A stretch of 45,567 bases of DNA from positions 1-45,567 of IMG/VR virus record IMGVR_UViG_3300012685_000008. One strand, given 5' to 3'. Numbering within the stretch: position 1 is the stretch's first letter; each line of letters opens with the position of its first letter. This DNA comes from a virus. The position numbers and the translations under genes were made by a program. A model generated the notes under the pieces. It had not been told where the DNA came from and ran no database searches. It was given only the letters and a program-made list of their open reading frames with translations. Positions 16,255-23,389 of this stretch are shown in pieces.

Positions 16255-17412
16255 GTGCCTACCCCCACCAACTGGTCAGTACAAATCTTCCAGACGAACA
16301 CGGGCAAGATCGTAAACAACGATTTGCCGGTGTCCGACTTCCCCCAGTTCACACGTATCCTCAATGGCAGTGGCTCGTGGCAGGTGAAACTGCTACTAGG
16401 TGACAAGTCGCTTGGCTTCCTTACCGATTTGCGTCAGACCATTGCGCCCTTCCGCTATTCCATCGCTGTGTGCTATGGGCAGTACATTGCCCAAGCTGGC
16501 CCCATTGTCACTACTCAATTGGATGACACTAACGGGGCGTTGACCATCACTGGTGGAGACTTCTGGACGCTGCTTAAGTATCGCGTGATTTGGAACAGCT
16601 CTGTTCCTCCAAGCCAGACCACAGCTGCATCCTTGCTGCCGATGGACACCACTCGTGATGTCAACTTCTCCAGCCTGGATCTACCATCCATTGCGGCGAG
16701 TCTAGTGACCAACGCCACTGCTCGATCTGGGTTTGCACTACCGGTTGATGTCCCCAGCACAAACGCTGGTACCGCTGTTCGGCAGTATCCTGTGTATGAT
16801 CTTGCCACCGTATACACACGATTGACAGATCTAGTTGGTGTATCCGGCGGACCGGATGTGGACTTCAGCCCATACTTTGATTTGGCCAATCCAGGGTTCA
16901 TCCGTTGGAAGATGAACATTGGCAATCCGCTATTGAACGCCACCAAGCTGTTCTACTTTGACTATGGGAGCTCGTGCCGATTCATCTCCATTGACTCGGA
17001 CGCGTCCAATATGGCTAGTGCCGTGTATGCCAAGGGTAACGCCACGGAGCGCGCCTCACAGGTCGCGTACTCTGTGAACTCCACGCTGGTCACAGCTGGC
17101 TGGCCAGCCATGGAGTATGTGGATACCGGCCACACTAGCGCCACAGACACGACCACCATTCAGGGCTACGCGGATGGGGACCTTGGTCTTTACGCGAAAC
17201 CTGTGGAGGTGTGGCACGCAACGGTGAACGTCTCCGCCGCATCCTCTGCGTTTGGGTCCTACGATCCTGGTAGCATTGGTGTGTTCACCATCCCACCGAA
17301 TGGCCACATCTTCATCCCATCAGGCTCATACTCCCAACGTATCCTCGGCTTCACCCAGGGCGACCTTGCCACCGTGAAGCTCACCCTTCAAGCGACGCAG
17401 GGGAGCCTGTAA
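16255..17412 (+). CDS. minor tail protein, tail-tip (Tal/gp37)-like, 385 aa
   Basis: GTG start with gggaggtacctggta upstream. The N-terminal region (SVQIFQTNTGKIVNNDLPVS, SGSWQVKLLLGDK, TITGGDFWTLLKYRVI) resembles the central tail-hub proteins of actinophages (a gp27-like fold is commonly predicted). The C-terminal NVSAASSAFGSYDPGSIGV and YSQRILGFTQGDLATVKLT fit the hub family ending. It overlaps the next gene by TAATG, beginning a run of three paralogous genes. Confidence 0.7.
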   Translation: MPTPTNWSVQIFQTNTGKIVNNDLPVSDFPQFTRILNGSGSWQVKLLLGDKSLGFLTDLRQTIAPFRYSIAVCYGQYIAQAGPIVTTQLDDTNGALTITGGDFWTLLKYRVIWNSSVPPSQTTAASLLPMDTTRDVNFSSLDLPSIAASLVTNATARSGFALPVDVPSTNAGTAVRQYPVYDLATVYTRLTDLVGVSGGPDVDFSPYFDLANPGFIRWKMNIGNPLLNATKLFYFDYGSSCRFISIDSDASNMASAVYAKGNATERASQVAYSVNSTLVTAGWPAMEYVDTGHTSATDTTTIQGYADGDLGLYAKPVEVWHATVNVSAASSAFGSYDPGSIGVFTIPPNGHIFIPSGSYSQRILGFTQGDLATVKLTLQATQGSL

Positions 17413-18044
17413 TGACGCTGACCCCCTCAGCCCGTGACTCCCTTGTCAAGCGCCTAGCGGACGTTGAGAACCGCTTGGATGAGATTGCCCGGAAAACCTT
17501 CACCACGTTCACGGTGACCGACACCACAGGTGTTCAGATGCTCTCTGTGCTCCCTGGCAACTTGAACAGGCGGCAGTTGAGCTTCAAAGATGCAGCTGGC
17601 GATGTGCTCATCCAGAATGATGTTAATGGGAATGGTTGGGGGTTCTCTCACCCTCAGCCTGTGAATTCCTCAGTGACTCAAGCCAACTACACGGCTAACA
17701 ACAATATCACCACAGTTGATGCAACTGTGTGGTCTGTATTCATGCCCGTGTTGACACAGAAGATCCATGGCTACGGATATATGTGTATCGTGGACCCAAC
17801 CACCAGTCGCAATGGTACCTTCACTGTGAAGTGGGCTCCATTGGGCACCACTTCATACACCACGATTGACTCCGTGGGCCAGAATGGCAACAACATTGCG
17901 GTGCTCCATGAGTGGGATTACACGTGGCCTTCCAATATGTACAACCAGATTGTGGAAGTTTCATTTTGGTCCTTCACCACGACTGTTGGTGCCAACTGCG
18001 CTAGTAGCTATGTCCCGATTGGAATCGCGGAAAGGCCCTTCTAA
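17412..18044 (+). CDS. tail-fibre-like paralogue A, 210 aa
   Basis: First of three tandem relatives. Shared features: an N-terminal coiled coil (LVKRLADVENRLDEIARKTF), a short beta segment ending in a Leu-rich core, and the signature FKDAAGDVLIQNDVNGNGWG. After about residue 80 the C-terminal domain (WSVFMPVLTQKIHGYGYMCI, TFTVKWAPLGTTSYTTIDS) is beta-rich and is probably the host-contact part. Adsorption role is inferred from position in the tail block and the anchor-plus-variable-head design. Confidence 0.65.
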   Translation: MTLTPSARDSLVKRLADVENRLDEIARKTFTTFTVTDTTGVQMLSVLPGNLNRRQLSFKDAAGDVLIQNDVNGNGWGFSHPQPVNSSVTQANYTANNNITTVDATVWSVFMPVLTQKIHGYGYMCIVDPTTSRNGTFTVKWAPLGTTSYTTIDSVGQNGNNIAVLHEWDYTWPSNMYNQIVEVSFWSFTTTVGANCASSYVPIGIAERPF

Positions 18045-18712
18045 TGAAGACACCATCCGATGACGCCCTGATCAAACGCTTAGCGGCAGCTGAGGCACGT
18101 CTTCAAGAGCTCTCTCGCAAGACGTTCAGCACCCTAGCGGTGTCGGATCCCACGAGCTCTACAAGCGTGCTCACGGTCCAACCAGACACCCTTAACGCGG
18201 GGCGACCGCAGATTACCATCAGGGATACCACCGGTGGTGTGTTGTTCCAGAACGACACCGCCGGGAATGCATGGGGGTTGCGCGCGCCCCTGCGTATCTA
18301 CAATGGCAGTCCCACGGGTTTGACTGTTATTGGATCTTACGGATCAGACACCACGGATGCTAACGGTTATCAAATGGTGCTACCCACCACCAGCCAAAAG
18401 GTACGGATCATTGGTAACGCATATATCCACAACGCCAGTGCGACTACTCGCGTGGGTACCTACTCAATGCTAATCACCTTCAACAACGGTGGTAGCTACA
18501 CCCTCATTGACACCTTCACCATTTCCCTGCCCATGTCGCCCAGCTCCTCCAATGCATCTCAGCTACGGGACATCACTTACACGTACCCCAGCAATGTATA
18601 TGACCAAAATGGTATTGTACGGGTCAAGTTCGTACGCCATATTGATTCTAACCCCAGTGGGTTTGATGGTTGCAGCTACATCCCATATCTAGCATTGGCG
18701 GTTCCTGCATGA
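18044..18712 (+). CDS. tail-fibre-like paralogue B, 222 aa
   Basis: Second of the tandem set. It has the same coiled-coil start (LIKRLAAAEARLQELSRKTF), TLAVSDPTSSTSVLTV, and signature IRDTTGGVLFQNDTAGNAWG followed by LRAPL. The C-terminal domain differs from A and C in sequence (YQMVLPTTSQKVRIIGNAYI, RVGTYSMLITFNNGGSYTLI). Starts in TAATG with A and ends in ATGA with C, so the three are translated as a unit. Confidence 0.65.
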   Translation: MKTPSDDALIKRLAAAEARLQELSRKTFSTLAVSDPTSSTSVLTVQPDTLNAGRPQITIRDTTGGVLFQNDTAGNAWGLRAPLRIYNGSPTGLTVIGSYGSDTTDANGYQMVLPTTSQKVRIIGNAYIHNASATTRVGTYSMLITFNNGGSYTLIDTFTISLPMSPSSSNASQLRDITYTYPSNVYDQNGIVRVKFVRHIDSNPSGFDGCSYIPYLALAVPA

Positions 18713-19350
18713 GTCTAACCCCTCAAGAGGACTCTCTCAACAAGCGGATCACGGCGCTAGATGCAGCAATCGATGAGTTCGAGCGCAAGACGCTGAGTAA
18801 CCTCGCGGTTACAGACCCAATCACCGGAATCAAGATGCTAGTGGTTGACAAGGACCCCAGTAACAATGCGCCGCGCATCACTGTGAAAGACTCCACTGGG
18901 AACATCCTCATGCTCAACGATACCGCTGGCGCTGGGTGGGGGCTACGGGCTCCGCTGTATAGTGGTGCAGCGTTCTCAGACAGCAGCTTTGATGCCTCTC
19001 AGAACACCACTACCACTGACAAGATCAATTGGAAGATTGCCTTCCCAATCGCATCCCAAAAGGTACTTTTGCGGTACTACTGGCAGTTCTCTTTCACAGG
19101 CTCTAAGACTGCCACCTTTGCCCTACGATGGGCTCCATGGGGGACCACCTCATACACCGATATCCTGCCCGCATTTACGCAGACAGGATCCGGTGGTGGA
19201 AGCAGTACATACCTTGAGTCCACGTACGCGTGGCCGTCCAACATGTTCGGTCAAATTGTGGAACTATCCGCTTGGAGCAAGCTCAGTGTTGCAGGGTCCG
19301 GAGATTGGACCGCCATGCAACTAGAGTTCGCGAAGAGCGTGCCCTTCTAA
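18709..19350 (+). CDS. tail-fibre-like paralogue C, 213 aa
   Basis: Third of the tandem set; the start at 18709 (MSLTPQEDSLNKRITALDAA) is fixed by the ATGA overlap and by alignment to A and B. It has the signature VKDSTGNILMLNDTAGAGWG plus LRAPL as in B. Its C-terminal part FALRWAPWGTTSYTDI is closer to A (VKWAPLGTTSYTTI) than to B, suggesting duplication and domain reassortment. Its stop overlaps the stop of a minus-strand gene by four bases. Confidence 0.65.
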   Translation: MSLTPQEDSLNKRITALDAAIDEFERKTLSNLAVTDPITGIKMLVVDKDPSNNAPRITVKDSTGNILMLNDTAGAGWGLRAPLYSGAAFSDSSFDASQNTTTTDKINWKIAFPIASQKVLLRYYWQFSFTGSKTATFALRWAPWGTTSYTDILPAFTQTGSGGGSSTYLESTYAWPSNMFGQIVELSAWSKLSVAGSGDWTAMQLEFAKSVPF

Positions 19351-19709
19351 GCAACACAGGCGGACGGGCCCGTCTTGGTGACGGTGCTCAGCACGGCGGA
19401 GTACACCTGGCCCCTGCGAATGGGGTCTTGGATGCTCGCGGGAAGCACGGACAGCAGCGACGGGCGATCCTGCCAACGAGAGGTCATCACGGTGGTGCAG
19501 ACCCACGTGGTGTCCTGGTACGCCAGCTGCAAGTTGTCCAAGCTCTCGCCATGTCCCGCGACGACCCGCTTAAACTGCTCGAAGGAGACCACGTGGCTGT
19601 GGTCAGTCGCGACCCCAGCGACAACGGTGGGCTGTGCGGCGGCCTTGCAAGCGATGGCACCGGCGAACGCTCCGAGGATCAGGGCGACTGCAACCAGGAT
19701 CTTCCTCAT
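19347..19709 (-). CDS. secreted hypothetical protein, possible moron, 120 aa
   Basis: Minus-strand gene in an otherwise rightward late region. The start at 19709 has aagggag eight nt upstream. Residues 1-25 are a signal peptide (MRKILVAVALILGAFAGAIAC) with a Cys that could be a lipobox (AIAC, imperfect). The mature part has two more Cys (VCTTVM, SACVA) that may pair. It has its own promoter. The arrangement is that of a moron, a gene expressed independently of the lytic programme, possibly altering the host envelope or excluding other phages; function is inferred. Confidence 0.7.
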   Translation of the reverse strand: MRKILVAVALILGAFAGAIACKAAAQPTVVAGVATDHSHVVSFEQFKRVVAGHGESLDNLQLAYQDTTWVCTTVMTSRWQDRPSLLSVLPASIQDPIRRGQVYSAVLSTVTKTGPSACVA

Positions 19710-19741
19710 CTGACTCACTCCCTTGTTGGTGTTGTGTCACC

Positions 19742-19771
19742 AACATAGCACGTCCCTCTGGAGGTACGCAA
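19742..19771 (-). promoter_or_regulatory. promoter of the secreted-protein gene, overlapped by a hairpin
   Basis: On the minus strand TTGCGT (19766-19771), an 18-nt spacer, and TATGTT (19742-19747). A perfect 7-bp inverted repeat GTTGGTG/CACCAAC (19725-19744) overlaps the -10 box and start site, so it could be an operator or a 5' UTR hairpin. Confidence 0.5.
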
Positions 19772-19773
19772 GC

Positions 19774-20127
19774 ATGAGTTTTGACCCATCTACCTGGGGT
19801 GATGCCCTGGGTGTCTCTGGCGGTTGGCTGCTCTCCGTGCTCCTGGGCCTCTCCTACCTCATCAGCAGTGCGCGCGGGTGGCTGGTGTCCAGCAAGACCC
19901 TAGAGACCATCCTGAGGGTCAAGGAGGAAGCCTTGCAGGCTGAGCTTGAAGCCCGCCAGCTGTGGCAAAAGGCTGCAATGGACCAGCTCAGTATTAACGA
20001 TCTTGAACGAGAGACATCACGGCGAATCAGTGCCGCCGTGGAAGCGACCCTGAAAGTCGTCACTGATCTTCAAGCCGCTAACGACTTGCATCGGAAGCAA
20101 CTAGGAGGCAACCCCGATGTGGTTTAA
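19774..20127 (+). CDS. membrane-anchored coiled-coil protein of the lysis cassette, 117 aa
   Basis: The start at 19774 has ggaggtacgcaagc upstream. One N-terminal membrane segment (about residues 15-32, GGWLLSVLLGLSYLIS) is followed by a long charged coiled coil (LETILRVKEEALQAELEARQ, LERETSRRISAAVEATL). Such single-span coiled-coil proteins often sit upstream of lysins in actinophages and may be holin-like or spanin-like; the role is not established. It overlaps the next gene by 11 nt. Confidence 0.6.
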   Translation: MSFDPSTWGDALGVSGGWLLSVLLGLSYLISSARGWLVSSKTLETILRVKEEALQAELEARQLWQKAAMDQLSINDLERETSRRISAAVEATLKVVTDLQAANDLHRKQLGGNPDVV

Positions 20128-20338
20128 GTCGAAGAGGATTGAAGATACCCAACCCATGCACGCTATCTCACCCAGCGCCATTGAAGCCTACGAGGCTTTG
20201 AACCAGGTGGCCAAAAACAAGCAAGCCGCAGAGCGACGCTCCGAGCTTGTGCAGCGCAAGGCCGATGAGTTGGTTGAGCGTTGCAATGATAATCACTTCG
20301 CGCAAGCGTGGCTCAGCATTCTCAGACAGGAGCACTAA
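20117..20338 (+). CDS. small helical protein of the lysis cassette, 73 aa
   Basis: Ribosome site aggaggcaacccc precedes the ATG. It is basic at the N-terminus (MWFKSKRIEDT) and then a continuous charged helix (AYEALNQVAKNKQAAERRSE, LVQRKADELVERC). No membrane segment. Unknown function; it lies between two membrane proteins and overlaps both (11 nt before, TAATG after). Confidence 0.6.
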   Translation: MWFKSKRIEDTQPMHAISPSAIEAYEALNQVAKNKQAAERRSELVQRKADELVERCNDNHFAQAWLSILRQEH

Positions 20339-20664
20339 TGGTATTCGCTACGGTACTGTTCGTGTTGGGGTTTCTTGCGGTACTCGTTACACCGGTTTAC
20401 TACCTTAGTGTTTCGAAACCGTGGCGCAATCCCATCGGGCGATTGATGCTGATCCAGCAAATCACATTCGCACTGCTATACGGGCGGAGCGCTTATTCTC
20501 TAACGTTGGGCACTGGGCATCTCCAATCGGATATAGGCTCCTTGGTTTTCACCACCCTAATTGACGCCTTCCTATGGGCGTTCATTCCCGTCTATGAATA
20601 CACACGGAGGAAGAGTGCTCGTAGCAGACTACAGCGCCCGGAGGATGACCGGGGCGGAGCTTAA
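20338..20664 (+). CDS. three-span membrane protein, holin-like, 108 aa
   Basis: The start at 20338 overlaps the previous stop (TAATG). Membrane segments: FATVLFVLGFLAVLVTPVYY (about 3-22), a region around LMLIQQITFALLYG (about 37-50) and LVFTTLIDAFLWAFIPVYEY (about 70-89), ending in a basic tail (RRKSARSRLQR). This topology matches small membrane proteins adjacent to actinophage lysins. It may be a holin partner to the r1t-like holin at 21494. Its last 50 nt overlap the lysin gene. Confidence 0.6.
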   Translation: MVFATVLFVLGFLAVLVTPVYYLSVSKPWRNPIGRLMLIQQITFALLYGRSAYSLTLGTGHLQSDIGSLVFTTLIDAFLWAFIPVYEYTRRKSARSRLQRPEDDRGGA

Positions 20665-21490
20665 GGCAGCAGGATACGGCGGAGCCATCCGATATGCTGG
20701 GATGAGTGAATCAAACATCAAGATCACTAACCTCACCGAAGTGAACTCCATCAAAGCCGCTGGCCTTAGCGTCGCTCTTGTATACGAGAACGGTACTGCG
20801 GACTTCACTGGCGGATACTCAGCCGGTGTGGCTAATGCTACAGCGTTGAGCAACCATGCCGCTGCGCTTGGGCTCCCACGTAGAGGGTTTATCTCAGTGG
20901 ATCAACACATCACCACAGCCCAATATGGGGTTGTCACCCAATATTTCCAAGGAGCTGTAAGCGTCCTAGGGGCCGCGAACACGGGAGCCTATGGCTTCTA
21001 TGACACCTTGGATTTGGTGCACTCCCAGGGCCTTGCAGCGTACTGGCAGGCAGGCTCTGTGTCGGACATACGTAGCTTCGCTAGTGTGTACCAACGCAAC
21101 TATGGTACCTACAGTATTAATGGCACCTCGGTGGATGCCAACGATATTCGCCTATCAGACTGGCTTCAAACCCCAACCCCACTCATTGAATTGGATGACT
21201 CTATGTATATCATCTGTGACCAACTGAATCTTGCAGGAGAGCTCAGCGGCGGAGTGATCACGGGCTACGATGGCCCCTCTCGCAATGCTAATGAGCCATC
21301 GCTGCAAGCTTCGCAGAAGCGCTATGTCACCGCTGGCGTATGGAATGACATGGTGGCTAAGAGTGCAAGCATTTTGGCCCTGGGTGCGAAGGTGGATGCT
21401 GTTGCTGCCGCCGTTGCTGCCATCCCGCCGGGCCACGTCAACCTCACTGGCTCCGTGCCGGTGACTGGATCCCTCACCCTAGGAGCATAA
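20615..21490 (+). CDS. endolysin with DUF1906 (Rv2525c-like, glycoside-hydrolase-like) domain
   Basis: Cell-wall lytic enzyme. The GTG at 20615 with ggaggaaga upstream is chosen; a longer frame exists. The domain (residues about 1-215) shows the DUF1906 pattern: VADYSARRMTGAELKAAGYG, AIRYAGMS, LSVALVYENGTADFTGGY, FISVDQHITT, GAYGFYDTLDLVHSQGLAAY and YWQAGSV, with conserved acidic residues of a TIM-barrel glycosidase-like site. The C-terminal 60 residues have a short heptad region (ILALGAKVDAVAAAVAAIP) and a Val/Thr tail that may aid binding or oligomerisation. It lies between two membrane proteins. Confidence 0.8.
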   Translation: MLVADYSARRMTGAELKAAGYGGAIRYAGMSESNIKITNLTEVNSIKAAGLSVALVYENGTADFTGGYSAGVANATALSNHAAALGLPRRGFISVDQHITTAQYGVVTQYFQGAVSVLGAANTGAYGFYDTLDLVHSQGLAAYWQAGSVSDIRSFASVYQRNYGTYSINGTSVDANDIRLSDWLQTPTPLIELDDSMYIICDQLNLAGELSGGVITGYDGPSRNANEPSLQASQKRYVTAGVWNDMVAKSASILALGAKVDAVAAAVAAIPPGHVNLTGSVPVTGSLTLGA

Positions 21491-21493
21491 TCC

Positions 21494-21766
21494 ATGGCAA
21501 ATGTGAATTGGAAGAATATCGGGGAGCGTGTGCTTAGCACGTTCACCCAAGCTGTTCTAGGTGCCCTCGCTGCTGGCGCAGAGTTTGTCGTTGCCAACGG
21601 CCTTGACTGGCGCACTGCCGCTGTGGCGGTTGGTGTGCCTGCTTTGCTCTCGCTGGCTAAGAACCTACAGGCAGAGCTGAACAAGGACCTTGCGGACGCT
21701 GGTGTCAATGTGCAAGTGGTCACCACGGATGCTGAGCGCGCGGCACTGACCAACCCAGACAAGTAA
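21494..21766 (+). CDS. holin, r1t-like
   Basis: 90 aa with two predicted membrane segments (about residues 14-36, FTQAVLGALAAGAEFVVANG, and 41-57, TAAVAVGVPALLSLAKN) and a charged C-terminus, matching the phage r1t holin pattern found in many actinophages. It starts four nt after the lysin stop and is followed by a strong terminator, so it is the last gene of the late operon. Confidence 0.8.
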   Translation: MANVNWKNIGERVLSTFTQAVLGALAAGAEFVVANGLDWRTAAVAVGVPALLSLAKNLQAELNKDLADAGVNVQVVTTDAERAALTNPDK

Positions 21767-21770
21767 CACG

Positions 21771-21810
21771 AAAGCCCCCACCTCTCGCAATGAGTAGGTG
21801 GGGGCTTTTT
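21771..21810 (+). terminator. strong intrinsic terminator ending the late operon
   Basis: A perfect 10-bp stem GCCCCCACCT/AGGTGGGGGC (21774-21783 with 21796-21805) followed by TTTTT. On the minus strand the stem is followed by TTTC, so it may also stop transcription of the minus-strand gene 21817-22062: a bidirectional terminator between converging blocks. Confidence 0.92.
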
Positions 21811-21816
21811 GCTTTG

Positions 21817-22062
21817 TCACACCAACCGGTACACCAGGTTGAACATGTACTCGATTCGATCCCCCATGACCCGGCCGTTGCGGGTCGCCGTAATCACCAA
21901 GGACTCCTCATCCATCTTGAAGGGAACGATGGCCTCAGCCTTGTACACGTACGCCCCAAAGTAGAACTCGTCGCCAGGGCGCACCTGGGACCAGGTGGTG
22001 CACTCCACGCGGGAGCCGTCGGTCCGGTGATTGACGTTGTCCCAGTTCACGTTTGATGTCAT
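21817..22062 (-). CDS. hypothetical protein, 81 aa, last gene of the leftward block
   Basis: Not recognised. It starts MTSNVNWDNVNHRTDGSRVE and has alternating strand-like segments (DEFYFGAYVYKAEAIVPFKM, SLVITATRNGRV, YMFNLVYRLV), suggesting a small beta fold. It has its own promoter whose start point would coincide with the ATG, giving a leaderless transcript; only a weak aggt is seen upstream. Confidence 0.6.
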   Translation of the reverse strand: MTSNVNWDNVNHRTDGSRVECTTWSQVRPGDEFYFGAYVYKAEAIVPFKMDEESLVITATRNGRVMGDRIEYMFNLVYRLV

Positions 22063-22068
22063 GTCACA

Positions 22069-22097
22069 AACCTACGGCCCCTCAACCATGTGGTCAA
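22069..22097 (-). promoter_or_regulatory. promoter embedded in a palindrome, upstream of the 81-aa gene
   Basis: Minus-strand TTGACC (22092-22097), 17-nt spacer, TAGGTT (22069-22074). The predicted start site is about 22062, the A of the ATG. The spacer and -35 lie within a large inverted repeat (22073-22106). Confidence 0.5.
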
Positions 22098-22106
22098 GGG
22101 GCCGTA
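22073..22106. repeat. 10-bp inverted repeat, operator- or terminator-like
   Basis: TACGGCCCCT (22073-22082) and AGGGGCCGTA (22097-22106) are perfect complements around a 14-nt centre that itself contains ACC/GGT. It overlaps the promoter for the 81-aa gene and lies 10 bp beyond the stop of the 20-aa reading frame, so it may both end the leftward operon and control the next gene. Confidence 0.75.
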
Positions 22107-22115
22107 ACCTAATTG

Positions 22116-22178
22116 TTACCCTCTAGGGCATCCTGGCGTGTGGGTAAACACTCCGCCGCACACGGGGCAAGTGCTCAC
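22116..22178 (-). CDS. 20-aa putative zinc-binding micropeptide
   Basis: Reading frame MSTCPVCGGVFTHTPGCPRG. The GTG overlaps the preceding TGA as GTGA, the same junction used by several other genes here, and agaaggg lies upstream. Cys4, Cys7, His13 and Cys17 form a plausible single zinc knuckle. It is very short, so it could be chance; the overlap and the four ligands argue for a real gene. Confidence 0.4.
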   Translation of the reverse strand: MSTCPVCGGVFTHTPGCPRG

Positions 22179-22318
22179 TTACCCTTCTTGTCCCGCTCCT
22201 CGGCCTCCTTGCGGATGGCCTCCTTAGCAGCCTCATCCTCGCGGAGCTGCTTGATAAGCTTCTCGTCCGCAAGGCGCTGCTTCATGCTGACATCCTCGTT
22301 CTTGTCCTTCTTACCCAT
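22175..22318 (-). CDS. highly charged helical protein, 47 aa
   Basis: The start at 22318 has ggaggtaactgac upstream. Almost entirely Lys/Glu/Asp/Arg (KQRLADEKLIKQLREDEAAK), predicted to be one long helix. Unknown function; small charged helical proteins of this type can be host-takeover peptides, but nothing specific is visible. A longer frame to 22549 runs antisense-free through the nuclease gene but is not supported. Confidence 0.65.
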   Translation of the reverse strand: MGKKDKNEDVSMKQRLADEKLIKQLREDEAAKEAIRKEAEERDKKGK

Positions 22319-22334
22319 GTCAGTTACCTCCGTA

Positions 22335-22955
22335 TCAGCGTTTCTGTTTGTGGGTTTCAATATACACTGCTGCGGCCCGGAGCACAAGGGGATCGTCATG
22401 AAGGTACCCAATCCCTCTGTTACACACATCACAAAGCAAAGAGCGTATGCATGCTCCACAGGAGTACGCGCCAGGGCAGCACTCATGGTCATGGTCCACA
22501 TGGAGACGACTACCACGCTCACTACTACCTTGTGCGCCACAAATGGCACAGCAGCCCCCTTGTATGTGGAACATCTCCATGTATTCAGCAGGGGTCATCT
22601 TGTACTTCAATTTAAGGTGCCGAGCATCCGTGTCACTCCACCCTACCGGCAAGCCTACACCATCATTGTGTAGACACAATTTGCAGCTAGGACGGCGACC
22701 ACCTATACCCCGGGAAGCACCATTAAGATAGAACCGATCGGCGTATGCCCAGTGATCCCCGGTTACACACCACAATAATCCTTGCTCATCATACATCCAC
22801 TGACGTTTGATAAGGAAAAAAGGTTCCCTACTTCGTTGTATAGCAGGGGGACCCTCTTCCGAGAACCCTATTTTACGCCAGCGCTCATAACAGGTGTGAC
22901 AATATCCTCGGGACCAAGTCTGCCGAATGCAATTCTCGGCTGTGCACTGATTCAC
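22335..22955 (-). CDS. recombination endonuclease VII-like
   Basis: 206 aa. Resolves branched DNA (Holliday junctions, Y-structures) before packaging. An N-terminal zinc-finger-like region has CTAENC and CHTC. The C-terminal nuclease domain has CCAICG, the catalytic LHVDHDHE motif (beta-beta-alpha metal, His and Asp) and the second Cys pair in LLCDVCNRGIGYL, typical of endonuclease VII family members. It starts with GTG overlapping the resolvase stop (GTGA). Having both this enzyme and a RusA-like resolvase is notable, since they act on similar substrates. Confidence 0.88.
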   Translation of the reverse strand: MNQCTAENCIRQTWSRGYCHTCYERWRKIGFSEEGPPAIQRSREPFFLIKRQWMYDEQGLLWCVTGDHWAYADRFYLNGASRGIGGRRPSCKLCLHNDGVGLPVGWSDTDARHLKLKYKMTPAEYMEMFHIQGGCCAICGAQGSSERGSRLHVDHDHECCPGAYSCGACIRSLLCDVCNRGIGYLHDDPLVLRAAAVYIETHKQKR

Positions 22956-23389
22956 AGACGATAGGCCCTATACACCAGCCCCTCGTCTGGTGTGTCCGCA
23001 ATGCTGTCACTAAAGACGTCCACCGCATGGATATTGGCCACCTGCCGGTCATCTACATACACAACCTCTGTGAGCGCATCAAGCACCGACCGAATCAGCT
23101 TATCCAGATCTGGTGAGGTGACCTTGTAGGTCACGGTGTCGCGCTTGGAGTTGACCCCGGATTTGGGCCGTTTATGGATGAAGATCAATGACAATCCAAT
23201 GGGGCCCTCGGTGGGTTCCCAACCATCCGGGAGCACCTTCCAAGTCTCCTCAGCGATGAGTCCCCGCCACTTGCGGAGCTCAGGGCCGTTGGTCCAGTAC
23301 TGCTGCCCCTGTCGCCCGGTGGAGAGGTCGCCCTGTTGAATGGGCTTCCCCTCCACGCGGACGGTTACGATTTCAGTTGGTTCGCTCAA
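22952..23389 (-). CDS. rusA: RusA-like Holliday junction resolvase
   Basis: 145 aa. The signature SPDLDKLIRSVLDALTEVVY followed by VDDRQV supplies the conserved Asp residues that bind Mg in RusA dimers. The N-terminus (EIVTVRVEGKPIQQGDLSTG) matches the usual first strand. Start is TTG at 23389, with aaaggga upstream, overlapping the zinc-finger gene end. It sits in an operon of recombination genes. Confidence 0.85.
   Translation of the reverse strand: MSEPTEIVTVRVEGKPIQQGDLSTGRQGQQYWTNGPELRKWRGLIAEETWKVLPDGWEPTEGPIGLSLIFIHKRPKSGVNSKRDTVTYKVTSPDLDKLIRSVLDALTEVVYVDDRQVANIHAVDVFSDSIADTPDEGLVYRAYRL

Noticed and set aside
19230-19748. 172-aa plus-strand open frame
   Set aside because: It runs antisense through the signal-peptide gene and out of frame through the tail-fibre end, has no ribosome site and an Arg/Gly/His composition typical of shadow frames.
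22319-22549. Upstream extension of the 47-aa charged protein
   Set aside because: The extension overlaps the endonuclease VII catalytic region in another frame; the ATG at 22318 has ggagg at good distance.
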